Assembly: GCA_030248295.1 (NCBI GenBank)
Contig: JASANH010001446.1
Coordinates: forward strand, 434,001-498,000
Length of the DNA stretch: 64,000 nt
Direction of reading: 5' to 3'
Origin: Mesodorylaimus sp. YZB2_4
Lineage: Eukaryota > Nematoda > Enoplea > Dorylaimida > Dorylaimidae
Position 1 is the stretch's first letter; every line of letters begins with the position of its first letter. The notes beneath the pieces are model-generated. The model saw nothing but the letters and a program-made list of their open reading frames with translations. It did not search any database and was not told where the DNA came from. A program made the position numbers and the translations under genes. This document shows positions 21,584 through 33,537 of the stretch, piece by piece.

Positions 21584-23172
21584 ATGTCCAGAGTGGTGCA
21601 TCGCGGACTGGAAAATGCATTCAAACTGGTGCTGTCGAGGGTGCCTGCTCCTGGTAAGGCTTGTGCTTCGACTAACTTACAATAGGTCAAAAGATGGGTC
21701 CAGCTAGACGCTGATGACCTTGCTGATGCTCTTATGAGGGGAATGCGGTGAATGATGAGACATAGTTGTGCATGCAGTCTTAGCAACATCATTCATTGCA
21801 GTGGTTGTCGTGACGGCCACGGGTGCTGATCGGATCAAGCGCGGTGTCACATGCAGCTCATTCACGCATGTCTCCCTTCGGCCTCCCATTCTATCGTTCT
21901 CCTTGAACAATCCGAGCCGCTTCCACGCCATCATTGCCTCCAGCAGTCTCTTCGCTGTTCATATGCTCTCTAAGCATCAGGTAATCCCGCTTGCCGCTTG
22001 TTTAGACTATCCAGACAACTAAATCTCATTCGAACAGGTCGTTCAAAGCATCCATTTCTCGAAAACGGCAGTGGATGGACAATGTCAATTCGATACGATT
22101 CCACACGAAACAGGACCCGAAAATGTGCCATTACTGAAAGATACAGCCGCTATCTTGCTATGCAAACCTTACGAGCATCACGTGGTCGGCGATCACCTCG
22201 TTTGGTACGGCTTGGTGGACCAGATCATACACGACACGGGCACAGCCGATCCGTTACTCTATTATGGAAAGTAAGTCATCCACGTAGAATCACTGATCCA
22301 CGCAAGTTGGTCTGACGGTTTCAGGTCGTATCGATCGATAGGCGAGGATTCGTTTATGTCGGCCTTTGAACACCAGACATTACCGTTCGAGGATTGGACG
22401 CATCAAGCCCACCTGCGGATGGCATGGAATTACATAAGCACTTTCGGCGTGCATAAAGCGCGGCAACTGATCAAGTGAGTGTTGGAGCAGTGTCATGTTC
22501 GTAAGCAAACAAAATGCGGTGGGCACTTATCACCGGGTGTGTGAGCAGAGGCTCATCTTCTATTGGGGAGCCTAAAGTGACGCCGTAGGCAGGAATAGGA
22601 AATTTGGTTTTCTATAGGAACAGGAAACGAGCGAACGGGAGGAGAATTACCCTGTGTTCCTATAACGTAACCTACCCTCCCAGCCGCCGACCCTGCTGTT
22701 TAAACAATGAAGTGCATGCATGTTAGGCTGCTTTGCTCGCGCCTTTAGGACTACAAAATGCGAATATCTCAGACTTTTGACATCCCTCACCTTATCTCTG
22801 TTACAGGATCGTAGTTGCGATCCTTTAGGTACACTAGGCTCACGACCTGAAACTCTCGATTTCTGTGTTTATAGGACTGGCATTAAGCATTTCAACGAAG
22901 CTAACAAAGATCGTATCAATCGCGGTTATCACGAAACTGTTACTGAATTCTATATTCACGTCGTAGCGCACGCTATCGAGGAATACAAGAAAGGCAAATT
23001 GAGCACTAGTGATTCCGACGACGACTCGTTCGATGATTTTATTTCGAGCCAGCCTCACCTCTTAGAACGTGATTTAGTATTCAAGTATTACAGCGAGTCA
23101 TTGTTGTCTAGCGCGAGGGCGAAATCGGAATTTGTGCCACCCGACATAGAACGCCTCCCACAAATTGATTAG
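21584..23172 (+). CDS. Flavin-reductase-like domain protein with C-terminal helical domain
   Basis: Five exons (21584-21653, 21802-21980, 22038-22270, 22325-22474, 22875-23172) give 309 aa with every phase closing. Residues ~20-170 are a flavin-reductase-like FMN-binding split barrel: VVVTATGADRIKRGVTCSSF, then PPILSFSLNNPSR, LSKHQ and GDHLVWYGLVDQI...PLLYYGK. Such domains reduce flavin with NAD(P)H or hold FMN; the true substrate is unknown. Residues ~185-255 form a helical module (WTHQAHLRMAWNYI and RGYHETVTEFYIHVV). I believe this is also seen in bacterial proteins. The C-terminal 50 residues contain an acidic Ser/Asp patch. There is no signal peptide, so it is probably cytosolic. A polyadenylation-like AATAAA cluster lies about 115 nt after the stop. 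The combination is unusual in animals. Confidence 0.85.
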
Positions 23173-23394
23173 TGTTTTGACCTTTATTGCCTCTAATTAT
23201 AGACTTGAATCATCTTTGTGCTAGCGGAAAAATTGTCTTGTACTTAAAGTCATGTGACTTGGCATCCAATGGATCTACAAAAAATAAAATAAAGAAATAT
23301 TTGCACTTGATGCGAATGGACACGCACAATTGATCACAGTGCTACTCGTAACTTGCACATATCCTTGCACCCAAAACAGTCGCAGGGTATTGCT

Positions 23395-24138
23395 TCATCG
23401 GTTAGATTCGAACTGTAGCCTGTCCCAGCTCTGATTAAACATATTTTTCTTACCAACTACACTGCCGCCCGGTGGATCGGTCATAAACCCATTTCTAGCC
23501 TTAGACGTATTTCCCTTATGAATAGAAGGCAATCGATCAGACCATGGCCGATCACTGGACGAGGTCACGTTGAGAGTGTGAACACTGAGTCTGGTTTGAG
23601 CAGGACCATTGGCGAGCCTTGACTCGGGACGTGTGATTGGTTCAGAAACTTGAGTGTAGTTGGCCCGATCAGGTTTGGGCGCAGGGCCATCGATTATACG
23701 ACGAACTATTTTCGGTTTTGACATATATCGATCCAAAGAATGCGATCTTCGATGATCAATAATAGCTCCGGGAAGGACATACTCGAGATGCACTGGATCA
23801 ATTTTAGTATTGCGTGCGCGAGCTACTGCTAATTCTTTGGCCAACGAGCCATTGGTCTTTGTATAAGTGGCATTCATTTGCGATCGATCACTAGCCGCCA
23901 ATTGATTTTGTGCCAGCACGTGAGATGGTCTCGGATCGTCGCTAGTCGAACTCAACGAATCGGATAATCGCGGATGTGAAGAGCCTTGCTGAATTTTTGG
24001 TAAAGTTACCATTTTTCGTAATCGTCTGGCACTTTTGTCCAACCGTCTTTGTTGATCGTGCTCATCGATTAAGCGATCTGAATGATCATGAATACCATGA
24101 GGCACGACTAGGGCCCCATTCACAGTGATCGTAGACAT
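23395..24138 (-). CDS. Uncharacterised basic, disordered protein, 247 aa
   Basis: A single exon starting at MSTITVNGALVVPHGIHD; the frame extends upstream but without another ATG. The protein is hydrophilic, rich in Ser, Arg, Asp and Pro, with no membrane helix or catalytic motif. Local features are an Arg/Lys-rich helix (QRRLDKSARRLRKMVTLP) and a possible folded core (IDPVHLEYVLPGAIIDHRRS, LDRYMSKPKIVRRIIDGP). It is convergent with the flavin-reductase gene, with only 222 bp between stop codons. Function unknown. The long uninterrupted frame and the sensible start support it, but no homologue is recalled. Confidence 0.6.
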   Translation of the reverse strand: MSTITVNGALVVPHGIHDHSDRLIDEHDQQRRLDKSARRLRKMVTLPKIQQGSSHPRLSDSLSSTSDDPRPSHVLAQNQLAASDRSQMNATYTKTNGSLAKELAVARARNTKIDPVHLEYVLPGAIIDHRRSHSLDRYMSKPKIVRRIIDGPAPKPDRANYTQVSEPITRPESRLANGPAQTRLSVHTLNVTSSSDRPWSDRLPSIHKGNTSKARNGFMTDPPGGSVVGKKNMFNQSWDRLQFESNR

Positions 24139-24842
24139 GAGGCAAAATAAGGGTGGGGAAATCAGAAAATGGAACACAATGACTGTGCTCTGGTCAACAG
24201 TGGCAGTCACTTCCTAGTTGACACACTCACAGATGTGCCAGTCTCATTCTCTTACTCTCTTGACAGCGATGTGGTCAACGCATCAGCATTTGAGTGTAAA
24301 AGGTAAAAAATCTCAATTCGCTGCCCGCTGTCTCGCGCAAACTTTAGTCGATGATAAGCTCAGGTAGACGGAGGCTTGCGTCGAAGAGGAAAAAGATGAA
24401 GAGAGACGACATTCCGTGGCCTCGGTGCTTTAATTAGAGAGAAAGAGACAGGTGAAAACGTAGAGGACTGCTAGTGCCTATGCGAATACACACGACACAA
24501 AACCTCATCAAATACTCGACCGTCCGTTGCCACGTGAACAGAGCGGTATTGGCAGTGCCAAGTGTTTTTCCCAGATATACTCCCTATTCGACTAGCATCA
24601 TCGAGGCACCGTGCGACCGCTCTGCTACGCGTCACTGGACGGAGGACGAGCTTTGAGTTGCCACGACAAGCATATGCGCCGTTCACTCTAGTAGAATTAC
24701 CGATAAGGCTGCAGACAAGTGATGAGACCGTGCAAGTACCGACCTATGTTCATGCAACCCACGCCTCGCATGCAACAAATGCTGCCACAGCCTCAAAATA
24801 TTAGCACAAAACTTAGCACATGGTCATCGAGGAAGCACATGA

Positions 24843-25958
24843 TCAACGTTTCATCAAAAACACAGATTCATTACCCTTCGGCACGATCGCCTTTTTGACT
24901 GCGGAAGCAGCCAAAAGACTTGTATTGGTCGTGGTCATCTCTGTCTCCGTCTTTGTACCTTTTCCTGTTTTCTTCTTCGGTTTCTTCTTTTTTTCTGTTT
25001 TCTTTTCACCAGTCTTTTTCTACAAAAATATCAAGGAAAGAATACTGTACGTCGGAGGGAGCTCCCAAAGGCAACTTTGAACTGTCCGGTTACCTTGTCG
25101 AACACGTTGGACTTGGCCAGGAACATTGTCTCGAGCGGACCTTGGTCCATGGCCGGTTTACTTGTTTTTGGCGATGGCGATGGCGAAGATGATGGCTGGC
25201 AAAGAATGTGGTCAATGCTTCAGAATGTCGAAGATTAAAAATGCCTTACCGGGGTGGCGGGGCTCTTTGGCTTGGCTTTAGCCTTTTGGACATCAGAAGG
25301 CTGTCTCTCTTTATCGAATACGTTCGAGTCAGCCAACGCTAAGGATGACTGCTTATATACCTGGGCCCAGAGCTATTTGCAATGAGATATAATTATACCT
25401 ATAGTCTCGGCCGGTCCCATCGGCGCATTTTTAACGTCAATAAGTTTCCCGGGTGCGGCGACAGTTTTCGCTATCGCGAGTTTCGGCTCGGTTTTAGGCG
25501 ATGGAACAGGAGCTTTTTTGGGAGCCGCCTTGGTAATTTTGGTCGCTGACTTTATTGGAGGCGCTGGTTTCTTGGACACTCCGGACTTGGCTGGTGGAAC
25601 TTTCTTCAAGATATCTAGCAATGCCTAAATTGCTGCTCACTGCGCAAAGGTGGCCGTGATCGATTAACTTTCAAAAACCCCGTACCTTAGCCATCACTTG
25701 CTGTTTTCGAATTTCCGAACTATCTTTAAGCTCGTTTTCCAACGGCGGTGGTGGTGGTGGCACTTTGGCATCCAGCTGAGCTTCAACTTCGCTTCTCTTT
25801 TTCTGGCACACGCAGACAGACAACGAAACGGTTATGGCAGCAATCGCCAAGAGAATCGAAAAGATGGCTAACACAGTTATTGTTGGTGAGTCCTTCGACG
25901 AAGTGATCAAATCCTGCCAGTTCGATGCTTCAAGACTACTGAAGGCGATCGGTGCCAT
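24843..25958 (-). CDS. Single-pass membrane protein with Lys/Pro-rich cytosolic tail
   Basis: Exons 25958-25686, 25624-~25399, ~25348-25250, 25195-25094 and 25019-24843. The start is MAPIAFSSLEASNWQDL. One helix at residues ~29-52 (TVLAIFSILLAIAAITVSLS) is followed by CVCQKKR, so a short N-terminus lies outside and a long basic tail inside. The tail is Pro/Ala/Lys-rich (KKVPPAKSGVSKKPAPP) and ends in a Lys-dense exon (KKTEKKKKPKKKTGK). A module ending in SNVFDK occurs in both exon 3 and exon 4. The layout recalls triadin/junctin or ribosome-receptor tails, but that is only a resemblance. Problem: the obvious donor of exon 2 is phase 1 while exon 3 needs phase 0, so that junction is misread or carries an indel. 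Confidence 0.65.
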
Positions 25959-26650
25959 GCCACCAGTTAGCCAGCCGTCTTTGAGGATGGACGGAGCACA
26001 AATGACACGTCATCCACCTGGTACACGAATTTGCACTCGAACTTGAACTGTACACTTTTTGGTAGCATTATGGCCATAATGCTAAAAAAAACATTTGAGT
26101 GTCTTTCGATATTACTAATGAGATTGTTCTCGGACGTCCTCGCTGAGCGCGTGATCTGTGTCCTGCCTGTTTTGGGAAAGGCTGTTTCCATTCGGGTTAT
26201 TTCTGAATAGTCGTCACGTGTTATTGCCATCGCAGAATATTCTTATGGACGGCACTCTCCCTCGTGTAAGCCAATTTCTTAGAGAGCCCTCCGTTTTCAC
26301 GCGTCGGCGAGCTTTCTCTCACGGTGGCTCCCTTTTCAAGGAAGGAGCATGTTCCACAGAAGGAAGCTTCATCTCGACTTGATTGTTAGCATAACGGGTT
26401 CGGGTGGTAGAAAGCCGACGAGCGGAAAGAGTAGAGTGCGCTCAATAATGACCCTTTAGTCCTCTCGAATCGACCAACCCTTGCCAATTCGGCTGATGCG
26501 TTCAAAAGAATTGCTAGGCGCCACATTATTGGTTCGAATGTAGGCAAGCCCGAGGCTGCCAAGCCTCAGTTTGAGTATGGGCCAGTGAAAAGTAAATGTC
26601 AGCTCCATCCGGTTTCCTGTAACTTGTTGAAGCAGGTTGAGTAAAATGCC
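25959..26650. promoter_or_regulatory. Upstream region between divergent membrane-protein and OIG-4-like genes
   Basis: About 690 bp between the two start codons. Part of it is open on the minus strand (26230-25967) but ends in a stop just before the minus-strand ATG, with no clear splice around it. A promoter role is inferred from position only. Confidence 0.3.
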
Positions 26651-27313
26651 ATGTCCCCCTGCGGAGGCTTGATACGATCACTTGGTTTTGTCTTTATTTT
26701 TACTGCGGTGATTTCGTGGGATCAGACTGCTGCAAAACGTGCCTCGAGCAGAGGGCGAAAGGGCAAGGTCTCATCAGGTGGCTTACCCTTTCCCAATGTA
26801 GCAATCTATTCTTCTCAAAAGGATATTTATCCTCCCAAAGTAAGTGAAGACTGAAGAAGCCTGGTCTTGCGATTCATGAACTCAGTTTCAGGGAGCTCGT
26901 ATTCGAAAAGCGTCTCACTTTGCTCAGACATACAAATTGGGATATAAGATATTGCTAATCTGTGAGGCGGATGGCGACCCTCGGCCTTCGATTCGATGGT
27001 ACAAAGATGGGGCTGAATTGCCACTCAAGATGAACACACATGTAAGTCGAGGGCCCACGGCAAATGGTCGGAGGACGAGAAGAATATTTCTCTGACAAGG
27101 CATAGGACTCGCATCCTGCGATCATGAGCCCTTTCGAAAGCCACTTTTTTCCTATCATTTCAGCTGGAGGAAATGAAAAACGGTCCCACGCGTCTCAAAA
27201 GTCGTGTCGAAATCGACCCAGCAACCATTGGTGATCAAGGTGTATACACCTGTTTGGCCAGCAATTCACGTTCGAGCATGTTGAAAAATTTTAAAGCCGA
27301 ATACACTTTTTGA
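26651..27313 (+). CDS. Secreted single-Ig-domain protein, OIG-4-like
   Basis: Three phase-0 exons (26651-26839, 26892-27041, 27164-27313) give 162 aa. An N-terminal signal peptide (SLGFVFIFTAVISWDQTAA) precedes a basic linker with RGRKGK. One Ig domain follows: LLICEADGDPRPSIRWYKDG carries the first Cys and the core Trp, and DQGVYTCLASNS carries the second Cys with the DxGxYxC signature. The protein ends NFKAEYTF right after the Ig fold, with no membrane anchor. Length, layout and the EIDPATIGDQGVY region resemble nematode one-Ig proteins. OIG-4 is known to be secreted by muscle and to stabilise acetylcholine-receptor clusters; that function is borrowed from the family. The start at 26651 is the ATG that opens the signal peptide. 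Confidence 0.85.
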
Positions 27314-30300
27314 TTTGTGCTTCGTATGCCTCGTTCGGGCACCAGTGTTGGGTTACTTTTGTGTACGTGAGGAAAAGTCCTGCGCGAAACTTACTGTAAA
27401 TACGTGCGAGCGATGCGATGCGTTCACAGGTGCACTATTATGAATTGGTCATTTTCTGACTGCACCCTTGACTAAACCGATACCGGTTGTGCTGTCCATG
27501 AATAATGCCCTGAGTTTTCTTTTGAATGTCATAGTGCACAACTTAATACTGAAGGTTCAAACTCACAAGGAGCGCACATCATGTCAGCAAGTATCACCAC
27601 TTTATAGCCAAGCAACAGGCACCCCATTCGGAGTCGATCGCGCTAATTGGCCAGATGACATACTGCTGGACGGAATTTTTCTCAGCCCGGATTTCGATGA
27701 TCATAGGGTGAGATGACCAAAAAAAAAGCGAGAAAAGTTACACTTGTGCCAAAGGCAACGTTTGGAAATGTCTGATTGCATAAGAGACAATTAAAATTCA
27801 TATTTTTTAATTGGATGCAATTCTTGATACGGCATTTTCGACGAAATAATGTGCTCTACAGTGCAGTGACAGCGGGAGACAGCGGAAAGATGAACGAAAT
27901 TTAGACTGGCCGGATTAGTTGAAGTAAGTAAGTGAGGAAAATTAAAACTTTGAACAACAGATTCCGTGGCCGCAACGAATGGAAAGAATAAGGGCGAAGA
28001 TTTTACTACCCTTGAAGGCATTGGGGTCCCTCGACAAGACTACGCGTAAGTTTTCCCTCGGCTTAGATGGCCAATTTCGATCATTATTGGAGGTTGATTG
28101 TGCGTCAGGAGGGCCCGCGCGAGTTTTCCTTAGCTGTTCACAGTGCAGTGCAGTGCTCACAATTACGCCATATATAGTAGTTTGTCATTAGGCAAGCACA
28201 AGGCAAACAAGAAACTTTAAACTGAAATCTCGAACTGAAAATCTCAAAAATTCACTTTTAAAGTGCTCATAAAGTTTTCCATAAAAATCTGCCTAATGAA
28301 TCGAATTAGCATCGCCGATTCACCAACACTACCGTGCAAAATTGTCCCGCGTGTACCTTGTACGTTGTCAGCGAGGATATTGACGAATGCAAGCTATCGA
28401 GTGGCCATACCAATTCCTATAGAATTAAAGCAATATCTGAGGATCGACATTTGGATTCTACAATGGGGAAAGTGCGCTTAGAAATAACGCCTATTTATTG
28501 GTGAGCAGGTCATGCACATGGGCGTGAACAGGACTCTTTGGAGCTTCTTGATTGGTGAAAAGCTTGCGAACGCATTGATGAGCCCGCCTCCTGAGGTTTG
28601 ACGAGACATTTCGCTTGTAAGCCTTCCGCGTGCATTCTTCGAATCAACCATTGAGAACTTTTTCGGCAACCCCCTGAAATAGGTCATAAAATGGACCCAG
28701 GTCTACAGTAGGTGCTTAAGATCATATTTTCGAAAGTCATTAAAAAGCCCGAAGGAGCGCGCACTGTACATGTACAACTGCCTGTGTATACGCTCTGCAT
28801 AGAAACCGCGGGCTCTCTTGACAGCGATCCTTATTTGACCTGACCTTGTTTCTCTAAACAATGCGCGGGCCCTGCTGGCACACTCCCTGGAGGTTTTCCT
28901 TGATTTTAAGACCTATGCAGATGCTATAGGCCCATGCTGTAGGACCTATGCGCATATAAGGGCCGCGTTTTTCCGTGGTCAGAGAGATGAGAGTTGCTCT
29001 GTTTATAATAAAAGGGGGCCCGTATAATTGGAGGGAGTCTCTGATGGAGCTTTTGCACGCGCCAAATACCCAGGGCAGCCAACTAGTCTCCCGACCTAGT
29101 CCATGGCTGAAACGTCACCCTGACGAAAAGCGCTTCCAGCTGCTTACTGGCCATGACTGCACCCGACAACTCATGTGGCATCACTTTTAGAACAAACGAC
29201 AGAATTGCTTTGGCCTGGGTCGGCTAATGAATGACGGTTATTTTGACAAGACCCTGGTTACTTTGACACGGGCAAACATCCATGTCAAAGTATCCCTCAC
29301 GGTTACATTGACATGAGGGTGGTTTGACATGCGGCACCGGCACTGTGCAGACTGTCGATTGCCAATCGAGCCTCTACATCGTCTCTGACCAGTAAAGGCA
29401 ATCATCGATGGTTCATACTTTTACTGGCAGCCAATCGCTGTAGCTCATACACAGCGGGTCGTAAGTTGGGTCCGTGAGTGTATGCGACTTGGGTTATGAT
29501 GACCCCTTCCCCTGCACAGACGTCTGATCCAAAACCTCACCCACGTCTCATCAGGCTTCGTATTCTTCTCCTGGTTTATGCGTGCTTTGCAGTTTCGTTT
29601 TTGTCGGGCCACGGCTGCTATCAACTTACAATGAGCGAGGTCGGGCACCACCTCGAAGGGGGGGGACCTCACAGACAATCTTGTCTGCTTTTATACAAGG
29701 GATGGCCTCTTGGGGGTTGGACATGCTCAGTAGCTTTAATCTGCCCAGTAGCTTCGCATTTGAAATACAAAGTTGCTGGTGGACACATTGCTCTGCCAGT
29801 CTGCTTCAGGAGTTTGAATTGCCTTGTTTGACTGGTGATTCATGATAATGACGACTTATTATTAGTCTATCACCAAGTCATCCTCCCGAAGTCTCGTACA
29901 ATTTCTTCTGACTATGAAGTCCATATTTGTGATTCTGTCTTTATCATTTGCGAAGTCTTTTCGTATCTCCTTCGGCGGCTCGGCAGCACCAAGTTACTTC
30001 TCCTTTGCAGGGCCGACAGATCAAAATTTAAATTTGTTATTGCTATAATTGCGCAAGGCCATAAGAACTAACGGATTAGCCACCGCCTTATTTGCAAAAC
30101 AAGTGCCTTCTCTACCAATGAGCTGTCGTTAGAGTAGTGATCAGCAGCAGCAAAAACTGACAGCACGAAAGCAATTTTTAGAAAAGCAACATATGACTCA
30201 GCAAGCTAGCATGGTGCTTTTTACAAATCACCTTTTTTTGCACTGGCATTGACAGCATGTGCTGATTGAAGGCGTAGGGTTGCTGTATCAACAGATGTGC

Positions 30301-30548
30301 AGTAACTGCGTTGTGCCACTACAAAGCTCGTGAATTCCTGCAGTACGTGTAAGATTTAAAACCAATCAGCTGAAGATGGAGTCGAATTATGTGGCTTTTT
30401 ATTTGCTCCAGTAAGCGACAGTCAATACAGCCAAACGATCTCCAGTTCAGGACAAAAACTCTGCACTGCTTACATATGTATTGAGAATTATCGCCAGAAT
30501 CGCATAGCTTTTTCCAAATCCATTTGGCGAATCCATTAATTTGAGCGT
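27314..30548. other. Gene-poor intergenic region, 3.2 kb
   Basis: No open frame shows a family signature or consistent splice partners on either strand. One local structure: around 29240-29330 the word GGTTA(C/T)TTTGACA recurs, and TACTTTGACA (29259-29268) is matched by its exact inverse TGTCAAAGTA (29283-29292). Otherwise I see unique, AT-moderate sequence. Confidence 0.5.
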
Positions 30549-31173
30549 TCAGTCGGTTATCCTAGTTTTGAGCATGAAACAAACCAAGTCCTTTTCTGCT
30601 TGATCCTTTAGTTCCCATTTTACAACCACCACAAGCTGAATGTACATAGTAAAATTAAATTCAGAAAGATATGGCTATCAGGTTTTTCTTACGTTTGGAT
30701 ATTCTGATTTGATTTCCAACTGCTGCTCGTATGTTGCCTCCACGTTGGGGGCTAGCGGACACGTCAGACCACTTTGGGTACATCCGTCCGAGTGTGGAAG
30801 GGGGAACGGGATCGGCACACCGCGAATAATTCCATGAACCACCGCCTTGACCGCAGTGACATTCTCCTCTGCAATGTGATAATCCTGAACACGACCAGAG
30901 TTCAGGCAAGTGTGGAAAGTGGTCATACTTGGGGTGAATGTGACACTGATCTTTGGACTAGTACCCTTCTTTAAAGAACAGAAAGTCGGATTATCGCATG
31001 GTTCCACATCCACTTGTTTTATGACTGCTTGTTTGGAACCTGAAAAATGATGGTGAGCTTCCGAAAATTATTAGCATATGGGTCATCTCACCACAGTCTT
31101 TGAAATCAACTTGCACCGCCGAACTGATTGTGATCATGAACAATGCCAAAGATAGCCAGGAACGAAATGCCAT
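30549..31173 (-). CDS. NPC2: NPC2/ML-domain sterol- or lipid-binding secreted protein
   Basis: Three exons (31173-31092, 31039-30693, 30635-30549) close in phase to 171 aa. A signal peptide (FRSWLSLALFMITISSAVQ) is followed by VDFKDCG. The ML fold then shows the expected Cys series: VEPCDNPTFCSLKKGT, the loop DGCTQSGLTCPL, and the C-terminal VVVKWELKDQAEKDLVCF strand pair. NPC2 proteins bind cholesterol or other lipids in lysosomes or extracellular fluid and hand them to NPC1; invertebrates have several paralogues, some used for other lipids. The C-terminus KTRITD is a little longer than usual. One N-glycosylation sequon (NVT) is present. Both introns are standard GT-AG. Confidence 0.94.
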
Positions 31174-33537
31174 GCTTGTTTCACTTTTGATGATCTAAAA
31201 ATTTTTAGGTGAGAAAAAGGCTAATAAAAATTTTTCCACAACAATTCCAAGACGTCTGTTTCGGAGCCCCGAAGTAACTACTAAAAGCCTGACGATCCGT
31301 TTGCTTGCGGTAGTTTCGCACCTTTAGCTCGTCTCTAAGTGAACAGCTGTCGATTGGATTTGAGCGGTTCTGGTAGCTGACGTTAACTTTCAGCAAACTT
31401 GTGTTGGCGGATGGAGATGACGAAGCACCTGGCGTGTGCCAACTGAAAGAAATGCCTAACGCATCGCCCAGTAGTAGTGTTGGCAAATAGAAATGCAGAG
31501 TGGATGAAGAATGTGTTTTAGGATGGTTTATGTTTGGTCTTCAAGGAAGTCTTGTTTCTTTTTCATGTTGTCATTGAATGGTAGTACCATGCAGGACGCA
31601 GAAGCAAGAGGGGTAATTTTATTGGTTGGTTAGAAAGGGAGGAGCACAAATTTTTAGTGTAGAGCTCATCGAACTGCCAACTTATTGATTGTTTTGCATC
31701 GCACGATCGTGCTGTGTGTTTGGCGTGATGTTGCGGCTCATCCGTGGAGGCTGCCGTCAGTACAGCGCGACTAAGGGCTTATCAGTCCCTATATTTTTGA
31801 CTCCTAAGGCGTCAGGCAGTCGCAGAATGCCACTCGATTACTCGACCATCTTCAAAAACTGTCTCCCCGATCACTTCAATGGCTAATCTTCGTCTCTACA
31901 AGAATTTCTGCTTCCCCAAAGACAAATGCTTCGGGGTATTTGGGTATATTCCAATGTACTAATGAACAGTACTCGTATATTCGGAAAGACCAGCAATGTG
32001 ATCGATCCTGCACTATGTAGGTTTCCTAGCATCTGCTTTCGAGTACCCAGCGACATTATTCGGGCTGAACCCAGGTCCCGCCCATCATGGAAAACAATGG
32101 GCGTGGCTCAGCAAGGCCTAATCGGTGGTATGAACTGTACCATGGTGAGCCGGGCCAAAGGCCAGTCTGCACTCCCGTTACGCCCAATACTCTCTAATTG
32201 CAGTTACCGCTGCCAATCTTCATGTCGTTGATGCTATTGTACACGAGTCGGCTGATTACACAAAGGAGATAACTGAGAATCTTGAGCTATTGTTCGCCAG
32301 TACGTTTCATCTTTTCTGATATGAAACATTCGACGCCTCACCGCGGCTAAAATAGATGCCTAATTAGATCAGTCATTTGAGGATAGGTCTTGGATGAAAG
32401 GTCAGATATTCCAAACGGGCACATCCACCCTGAATCTAAGAGTTCATATTAATTTATATTAAAATGCGTCAATAGCAGGAATCAGAGTAAGCGATTATTT
32501 TATGCACAAACAAAGGGGTCATCATATCATGTTCTCCACTCCTAACACATCCTATTGACGCTAGGGCGCACGAGTTCTCTGGGCTGGTGCTGGATGATAC
32601 GAGTCGGATAGGATGGTAGCCATCATGAAATTGTTATGTGATATAGCTGTCATCAACAGCACAGCAAACGTTAGAATTCTGCGACGGATGCAAAATTATA
32701 TGGGAAGACGTTCGGATATCACAAGGGTGCAATATGCTATATTTGCAGAGAACGCTGATCTAGACTTAGCAACCCGTGCACACCAGTAGGTGCCTACAGC
32801 GGGGTGTGTCTCTGGCAAGCACGACTCCCCTATAATCTGCATGATTATTTAGCGCTGTTCCAAACCAAATTTTCTGGTTGCTGAAGCGTATGCATTCTTG
32901 ACGTATGGCTTGGGTCAATATCTTTCAAGGGTCAGATAAGAAATACAAAAGAGTTGGCAGTAACCCACACGCATTACCTGCTTGATGAAGCATCGCCCAA
33001 ACAAGCCATTGTTAATGCCGAACAGTGCCTTTTCGAAAACGCGCCTCAGTGAGACACTGTGTGGAGCAATTGACGTCACAGGTATATGTGATTAGTGATA
33101 ACTGATTTCGAAATTAGTGACATTTGAAAATTGCTAATCAAAGAAGACGTAGTGACATAATTTGCAAGATTTGAGACAAAGACTTTAGGTCCACATAATT
33201 TAATATTCTTGTAAGTATCAAAAAGATCGTCATGAGAGCCTTAAATTTCAGAACATCTTAGGCTCTGTTCTTAAAAGGAATGAGATCGAAAATCTGCATT
33301 ATTTTATAATTAATACAGGTTTTTGACTTTTACAATTTCTGTGTAACGAAGATCACACACGATTTGCAGATGATACCCGTAAATTGGCGACACAGGTTTA
33401 ACACAGCTAAATAACACTCGAATGCACACGGCATAAATTTTCTAGCGATTATATCACCTTGATATCTACAGTATATCACATAGACACCGTACGTATACTC
33501 GTATAAATGTCAGGCAGAAATTGCTTCTAGATTTCGC
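31174..33537. other. Intergenic region without a supported gene
   Basis: A frame starting at about 31728 (MLRLIRGGCRQYSATKG...) looks like a mitochondrial presequence, but it stops after about 52 codons and no donor or partner exon was found. The rest is AT-rich with many stops. Confidence 0.45.

Noticed and set aside
24471-24804. Short frames on both strands upstream of the Lys-rich gene 3' end
   Set aside because: No homology or splice logic; probably intergenic.
31728-31885. Start of a mitochondrial protein gene (MLRLIRGGCRQYSATKG)
   Set aside because: It ends after about 52 codons without a donor site or a following exon; chance resemblance to a presequence cannot be excluded.
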